A DNA stretch of 64,000 nucleotides. It comes from Propionibacteriaceae bacterium (GTDB lineage: Bacteria; Actinomycetota; Actinomycetes; Propionibacteriales; Propionibacteriaceae). Where the stretch lies: contig JAITVK010000033.1 of NCBI GenBank assembly GCA_031285845.1, positions 1-64,000 on the forward strand. Direction: 5' to 3'. The translations under genes and the position numbers were made by a program. Under the pieces are notes generated by a model that worked only from the letters and a program-made list of their open reading frames with translations, made no database searches and was not told the DNA's origin. Of the stretch, positions 62,821-64,000 are shown piece after piece. Position 1 is the first letter of the stretch. Each line of letters begins with the position of its first letter.

Positions 62821-64000
62821 CTACTCTTTGGCCGCGATCGTGGTGACGTCAAAGCTGAGCGAGGTGGCGTTCTCACCGATGCCGACGATGCCCGCCCGAG
62901 CGACGATCAGGTTGGGGAAATCGAAAAGGAAATCAGCCGCGGCGTCGTCGGCCAGGATCCGGGCCGCGACCTTCATGTCCGGGACGAAGTCTTTGGGCGC
63001 AGCCGTGTCAGCCTTCTCCAACGCTGAGCGGAAATCAGCATTGTCGTAATGCCAGTAGTACTTCGGGTTGGCGAAGTTGACGATGTCGCGCGCCTCAACA
63101 TGGGACACGATCGTCATGTCGTAGTTCCCATCCCTATAGACCTCGGGCAACCACCGCGACGAGAAGTCCAACTCCTCGACTGTGACAGTGACACCGATCT
63201 CGCCCAGTTGACTGGCGATGTAGGTCGCGGCTGGCGGCGCGTACGGGGTGATAGGGACCCGAAGCGACAGCGCGAGATTGGTCACCCCGGCCTCGGCCAG
63301 CAACTGCTTGGCCTTGGCCGGATCATAAGGGTACGCGCCCGCGAGGTCCTCGTAGTACGGATCGGTCGGAACCGTCATGCTACCGATGACTGTTCCCTGA
63401 CCACCCCAGACGGTGTCGACCAGCCCCTGCCGGTCAATCGCATAGCAAATCGCTTGACGGACCAGTCGGTCTTTCAGCGTCGATCGATCATGGTTGAAAC
63501 CGAGCACCACTTCACCGTTGGTCGTTCCCGAAATGATGGTGTACGCCTCAGAGTTGGAGAATTGGGCCAGCGAATCCGGGGAGATCATCTCCCCCATGAT
63601 GTCGAGGTCGCCCGACAACATGGCCGACACCATCGCGTTCGGGTCGGGGATGTAGCGAAATGCCACATCATTGAAACGGCCCGGAGTCCCCCAATAGTCG
63701 GGGTTCTTCTTCAAGGTGATGCGGTCGCCTTTGGCCCACGAGTCGAACACGTACGGCCCCGACCCCATCGGCGCGGTCGCCAGGTCGGTGACAGCCGGGT
63801 CGAGGATGATGCCTGGGGTGGATGTCATGGCGTACAACCAGAAATTGCTGGGCGAGGATAGTGTGACTTCGACCGTGCCATCGTCGACGGCGCGCACATG
63901 GTCGATGACGGACAGCCCGCGCTGCAGAATCTGGCTGGTTCCTTGGCGCATCCGGTTGATCGAACTCACCACCGCGTCGGCGGTCACAGGAGTCCCCGAC
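62821..64000 (-). CDS. ABC transporter substrate-binding protein, family 5 (partial)
   Basis: The frame runs off the right edge, so the N-terminus, lipobox and start are missing; about 393 residues are seen. The family 5 fold is evident from GTPVTADAVVSSINRM, GSGPYVFDSWAKGDRITLKKNPDYWG, VRQAICYAIDRQGLVDTVWGG and AYPYDPAKAKQLLAEAG. A GTG at 63987 is internal, not the real start. These proteins bind peptides, nickel-chelates or oligosaccharides; the ligand is unknown. Confidence 0.93.
   Translation of the reverse strand, partial: SGTPVTADAVVSSINRMRQGTSQILQRGLSVIDHVRAVDDGTVEVTLSSPSNFWLYAMTSTPGIILDPAVTDLATAPMGSGPYVFDSWAKGDRITLKKNPDYWGTPGRFNDVAFRYIPDPNAMVSAMLSGDLDIMGEMISPDSLAQFSNSEAYTIISGTTNGEVVLGFNHDRSTLKDRLVRQAICYAIDRQGLVDTVWGGQGTVIGSMTVPTDPYYEDLAGAYPYDPAKAKQLLAEAGVTNLALSLRVPITPYAPPAATYIASQLGEIGVTVTVEELDFSSRWLPEVYRDGNYDMTIVSHVEARDIVNFANPKYYWHYDNADFRSALEKADTAAPKDFVPDMKVAARILADDAAADFLFDFPNLIVARAGIVGIGENATSLSFDVTTIAAKE

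Overview
The window is a gene-dense stretch of chromosome from a high-GC actinobacterium. Membership of Propionibacteriaceae is my inference. It rests on a PPi-dependent phosphofructokinase of the Propionibacterium type, and on the actinobacterial markers RbpA, WhiB1, PdtaS, a SigR/RsrA pair and a polyprenol-phosphate mannose synthase next to Lnt. I see no insertion sequence, prophage or CRISPR array. One tRNA gene (Arg, CCG) is present.

Layout. 1-3554: the C-terminally cut reading frame of a giant tandem acyl-CoA-dehydratase activase-like protein (minus strand). 3.7-8.1 kb: metX-metW-lnt-ppm1. 8.2-11 kb: rbpA behind a SigR-like promoter, then a translationally coupled GDPD-MFS pair. 11.2-17.6 kb: pdxY, an HTH-MurA fusion, lpd, pfkA and a Nif3-like gene. 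17.9-22 kb: an alanine module (ald, cycA, alr). 22.5-23.7 kb: PPi-PFK, closed by a bidirectional terminator shared with the ATP synthase operon. 23.8-30.6 kb: atpBEFHAGDC on the minus strand. 30.7-39.5 kb: a plus-strand sugar-utilisation island (GH2 beta-mannosidase, solute-binding protein, two permeases, GH28 enzyme, LacI regulator). 39.5-46 kb: the minus-strand block rho-rpmE-prfA-prmC-tsaC-wecA-atpI. In many actinobacteria this block runs straight into atpB, so the island appears to sit inside a conserved operon. 46-51.7 kb: thrH, lysA, tRNA-Arg, whiB1, pdtaS, a 24-residue ribosomal-protein-like gene and the rsrA/sigR pair. 51.8-55.6 kb: a DoxX-like gene, aroA, rsgA and hisN. 55.6-57.9 kb: a second coupled GDPD/MFS pair. 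58-64 kb: serA and an Opp/Dpp-type ABC importer running off the right edge.

How the genes work together. Central carbon metabolism is represented by two phosphofructokinases with different predicted phosphoryl donors, Lpd and the ATP synthase. Cell-wall precursors are served by MurA, Alr, LysA (DAP), WecA and AroA (the last for chorismate). Redox stress control is represented by SigR/RsrA and a candidate SigR promoter in front of rbpA. The LacI island has two near-identical 14-bp sites, one ahead of the mannosidase and one abutting a consensus promoter for the ABC operon. These make a testable local regulon.

The most interesting items are: the HTH-MurA fusion with a perfect palindrome over its own promoter; the sugar island splitting atpI from atpB, with its duplicated operator; the SigR-like rbpA promoter; two independent GDPD-MFS pairs; an AT-rich 14-bp palindrome beside a small relict-like ORF; and a recurring TANNNT box 6-8 nt before start codons that suggests many leaderless mRNAs. 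All calls come from reading the sequence; no database search was run.
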